From NCBI GenBank assembly GCA_943325435.2, contig CALPPK020000025.1:1-8789 (forward strand): 8,789 bases of DNA, in the 5' to 3' direction. This stretch comes from Bifidobacterium breve (GTDB lineage: Bacteria > Actinomycetota > Acidimicrobiia > Acidimicrobiales > Ilumatobacteraceae). The translations under genes were made by a program, and so were the position numbers. How positions within the stretch are numbered: the first letter of the stretch is position 1; each line of letters starts with the position of its first letter. The notes beneath the pieces are model-generated. The model did not search any database and had not been told where the DNA came from. It saw only the letters and a list, made by a program, of their open reading frames with translations. Shown piece by piece: positions 6,764 through 8,789 of the stretch.

Positions 6764-7210
6764 ATGGAACAACTTGAAGGCACATACGTACCCAGCACTA
6801 GCGAATGGGTACGCAATCAAATCGAAGAATATGAAACGTCTGGTGGCACCGCGGGGAACACGCTCCTCAAGACCGGTATTCCAGTCATCATCGTCACGAT
6901 GCGCGGAGCCAAAAGCGGAAACGTACGCAAAATTGCTCTGATGCGTGTTGAACATGAAGGCTCATATGCCCTCGTTGCATCACGTGGTGGAGCTGCTGAA
7001 AATCCTGATTGGTATACAAACCTGATTGAGAACCCCACCGAAGTTCTTGTTCAAGATGGCCCAGCACCATTTCGCGTCACAGTTCGCGAAGTAAAAGGTG
7101 ACGAATACAACGTGTGGTGGGAGCGTTCCGCCGCTGTGTTTCCTCAGTACAACGAATACAAGACAAAAACATCACGCATCATCCCCATCTTGATTGCAGA
7201 CCCTCAGTAG
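6764..7210 (+). CDS. Nitroreductase/deazaflavin (F420)-dependent oxidoreductase, Ddn-like
   Basis: Predicted split beta-barrel flavin/deazaflavin oxidoreductase of the Ddn family (DUF385 type). Characterised mycobacterial members use reduced coenzyme F420 to reduce quinones, nitroimidazoles and other conjugated compounds. Seen: TSGGTAGNTLLKTGIPVIIV (25-44), the cofactor phosphate-binding motif MRGAKSGNVRKIALMRV (46-62), where G48-x-K50-S51-G52 matches the family G-R/A-K-S-G, VASRGGAAENPDWYTNLIENP (71-91, in outline), and the terminal YNEYKTKTSRIIPILI (129-144), matching the family Y-x-x-K-T-x-R-x-I-P. 148 residues is the usual length. No signal peptide is seen. It implies that the host makes F420, as many Actinomycetota do; no F420 biosynthesis gene is in the window. 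The SRPBCC gene starts six bases after its stop, so the two form an operon. Confidence 0.92.
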   Translation: MEQLEGTYVPSTSEWVRNQIEEYETSGGTAGNTLLKTGIPVIIVTMRGAKSGNVRKIALMRVEHEGSYALVASRGGAAENPDWYTNLIENPTEVLVQDGPAPFRVTVREVKGDEYNVWWERSAAVFPQYNEYKTKTSRIIPILIADPQ

Positions 7211-7216
7211 GAAAAC

Positions 7217-7660
7217 ATGGGAGTCTTCACGATTTCGCATTGGGTAGAAACCACACCAGAAGAAGTGTGGAAGGCCTACACAACACCCGAACTTTTTCAT
7301 CAGTTTTTTAGTCCGGACGGATTACACATCCCGCTTGAATCAGTTGTTCTAGAGCTCACGGTTGGCGGGCGATGTGAGTTCAATATGGTTTTTGATGACA
7401 CGGGTGTCGTGAACGAAAACAAGGGAGTGATTGTTGAGCTACAGCAACCGCACAAGTTGGTTTTCTCAGAACCAGAATTCATGGACGGCAAACTGCTTTC
7501 CACTCAGACATTTACACCTGAGAACAATGGCACCTTGATCACGGTTACTCAAGAGGGACTGCCTGACGAACTTGTAGATAACCCGGAAGTCATAGAGGCG
7601 TTCCGATCTACATTTCGCAAAATGGGTCGCTTGCTAGGGATAGCTACAGAAAACCGCTAG
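7217..7660 (+). CDS. SRPBCC / AHSA1-like domain protein
   Basis: Single START/Bet v 1-like helix-grip fold of the AHSA1 type, a hydrophobic cavity protein found both as small-ligand binders and, in this phylum, as partners of stress regulators. Seen: the opening strand and helix FTISHWVETTPEEVWKAYTT (4-23), PELFHQFFSPDG (24-35), LELTVGGRCEFNMVF (45-59) matching the family W/L-x-x-G-G-R-x-x-F pattern, GVIVELQQPHKLVFSEPE (70-87), STQTFTPENNGTLITVTQEGLP (95-116, in outline), and the long C-terminal helix from 122 on. 147 residues is a full domain. ATG 7217 follows AGGA (7209-7212) by four bases; that site overlaps the stop codon of the Ddn-like gene, so the two are tightly linked. Ligand and function are unknown. 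Confidence 0.88.
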   Translation: MGVFTISHWVETTPEEVWKAYTTPELFHQFFSPDGLHIPLESVVLELTVGGRCEFNMVFDDTGVVNENKGVIVELQQPHKLVFSEPEFMDGKLLSTQTFTPENNGTLITVTQEGLPDELVDNPEVIEAFRSTFRKMGRLLGIATENR

Positions 7661-7687
7661 TCATTTCCCTGAAGAGATTCCTATCCC
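7637..7687. repeat. Seven-base inverted repeat across a convergent gene junction
   Basis: GGGATAG (7637-7643), inside the end of the SRPBCC gene, is the reverse complement of CTATCCC (7681-7687), which covers the stop of the DUF222/HNH gene. The loop is 37 bases, and an alternative inner pairing AGGGA/TCCCT (7636-7640 with 7666-7670) exists. No T-run follows. It could help end transcription from both sides, or be chance. Confidence 0.2.
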
Positions 7688-8789
7688 GAAGAGCGAACAC
7701 GCACTGATTCGGGAATTGAAGTGCGAATGCGAGCAGAACCAGGCTCGCGAACTGTGAGTTCACGAGTAGATGCATTGAGTGAAAGTTTCCAACCTCCTTC
7801 GTGGGCGCATCGGTGATGTTCGGTACACAACGGAATGAGATTGGCCATATCTGTAGTACCTCCAAGATTCCAGAATGCAATGTGATGTGGTTGACACTGC
7901 GAGACCGGCACGTGGCAGTGGGGCATGGCACATGTTGTGTGCATGGATTCGAGTGCTCGCCGCTGATGCCGTGTGGCAAGACGACTTGATCGACCCACAT
8001 CGAGAACGATGCCGTCATTGCCCAAAACAATGGGAATGATTTTGGCCTCACATGCAATACGACGAATGGTTTCAATGGGCACATCGATTTCGGTACCTGT
8101 ATGAACTAGCGAGTGTTTGTGAATTCCCGATTGAAGGGTTTTGAGATCGATAATGACGCTGACGTCGGCTCGACCATATGCCGAAGTAATGGGTGCTGCG
8201 GAATCTGCATTGGTGTCTACGACAAGCGCACACAAACTAAGGGCTCGGAGTTGATCTGGAGATCGAGGTTCACCGTTGACAGTTCCTTCGCGAAACAGTC
8301 GTTCCACTGCATTTTGTAACCGTCCCACAATTTGCAAACCAGATTCAGGATCGAATTCTCCGCGGAGGCACACCATGCCAGAATCACGATCGACCCAGTG
8401 GCGCAGGAAAGTACGACGGCGTTGCTGCTCGAGTTGAGTGAGGCCAGCGTCTGTGTGGATTTGTTGTACAGCCCGTCGTACAGCTCGCGCAAAATTGTCG
8501 GGAGTGGTGTGCGACGCAACCATTTTGATCCAGTTGCCTTGTATCGCAACTTGTTGCTTCTCAGGTTCAGACAGATGTGCCATTGCTTGCGTGACTGCAT
8601 CGATATGTGCGATAGACACAGTGCCGGTGGTGAGCGCAGTTTCAAGTTGTGGAACCAAATCCAACGTAGAGACCCTCGCTACACCGCGCTGCGCTTCGCT
8701 ACGTGTGACCCCACATGCTGATGCAATAACTTGAGCCGGAATTACTGATGGTGATGCATTAGCGAGTTCTTGAAGGCGTCGCGTGAGAA
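7681..8789 (-). CDS. DUF222 / HNH endonuclease domain protein, 13E12 type (5' end beyond window)
   Basis: Member of the large actinobacterial DUF222-HNH family, to which the M. tuberculosis 13E12 repeat proteins belong; a nuclease role is inferred from the HNH fold and not established for most members. About 368 residues are visible. The reading frame stays open to the right edge, so the true start lies outside; a TTG at 8664 is internal, because the codons before it (ending SEAQRGVARVST) continue DUF222-like sequence. Seen: DUF222 helices with LETALTTGTVSIAHIDAVTQ, GNWIKMVASHTTPDNFARAV and RRTFLRHWVDRDSGMVCLRG, then near the C-terminus CAMPHCHV, the HNH core QPHHIAFWNLGGTTDMANLI and CTEHHRCAHEGGW, with Cys pairs, His-His, Asn and the final His all present. 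The tail after the HNH is short. It converges on the SRPBCC gene with a 20-base gap. Confidence 0.9.
   Translation of the reverse strand, partial: LTRRLQELANASPSVIPAQVIASACGVTRSEAQRGVARVSTLDLVPQLETALTTGTVSIAHIDAVTQAMAHLSEPEKQQVAIQGNWIKMVASHTTPDNFARAVRRAVQQIHTDAGLTQLEQQRRRTFLRHWVDRDSGMVCLRGEFDPESGLQIVGRLQNAVERLFREGTVNGEPRSPDQLRALSLCALVVDTNADSAAPITSAYGRADVSVIIDLKTLQSGIHKHSLVHTGTEIDVPIETIRRIACEAKIIPIVLGNDGIVLDVGRSSRLATRHQRRALESMHTTCAMPHCHVPVSQCQPHHIAFWNLGGTTDMANLIPLCTEHHRCAHEGGWKLSLNASTRELTVREPGSARIRTSIPESVRVRSSG

Noticed and set aside
7644..8084. 146-residue minus-strand frame overlapping the DUF222/HNH gene
   Set aside because: Out-of-frame shadow; the DUF222/HNH frame contains the intact HNH motif.

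Overview
The window looks like an ordinary chromosomal stretch from a member of the Actinomycetota. Base composition is intermediate (roughly half G+C by eye). The evidence is the mix of families: a GlnD with an Ala/Pro/Arg-rich linker between its two ACT domains, a PAC2 (proteasome assembly chaperone-like) protein, an SCO6745-type protein, a deazaflavin (F420)-dependent Ddn-like oxidoreductase and a DUF222/HNH protein of the 13E12 type. Several genes have no Shine-Dalgarno sequence but carry a TAnnnT-like -10 box a few bases before the start codon, which fits the leaderless transcription common in this phylum. The moderate G+C would suit an aquatic Acidimicrobiia-like lineage, but that is inference.

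Layout. Positions 1-797 (minus) hold a patatin-like phospholipase cut off by the left edge. Divergent from it is a plus-strand cluster: an unrecognised 161-residue protein (894-1379), then glnD (1376-3661), joined by a 4-base ATGA stop/start overlap, then a Nudix hydrolase (3694-4398) 32 bases later. The Nudix gene meets the PAC2 gene (4399-5307, minus) stop to stop with no spacer, inside a 14-bp palindrome. Upstream of PAC2 on the same strand is the SCO6745-type gene (5347-6237). From the short region 6238-6301 a GNAT acetyltransferase (6302-6733) runs the other way. It is followed by a Ddn-like F420-dependent oxidoreductase (6764-7210) and an SRPBCC/AHSA1 protein (7217-7660) only 6 bases later. 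The right end is a minus-strand DUF222/HNH gene (7681-8789) whose start lies beyond the window. Coding density is very high: the longest gap is about 96 bases (798-893), and no tRNA, rRNA, CRISPR array or insertion sequence was seen.

Function. The central theme is nitrogen-status signalling: GlnD modifies and demodifies the PII protein. The gene translationally coupled in front of it is unrecognised and is the best candidate for something new. No PII gene or ammonium transporter is within the window. The remaining genes are housekeeping or accessory enzymes (nucleotide-derivative hydrolysis, possible proteasome-related chaperone, acetyl transfer, F420-dependent reduction, small-ligand binding) with no clear joint pathway. 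I did not find a defence system, mobile element or other clearly novel multi-gene system.
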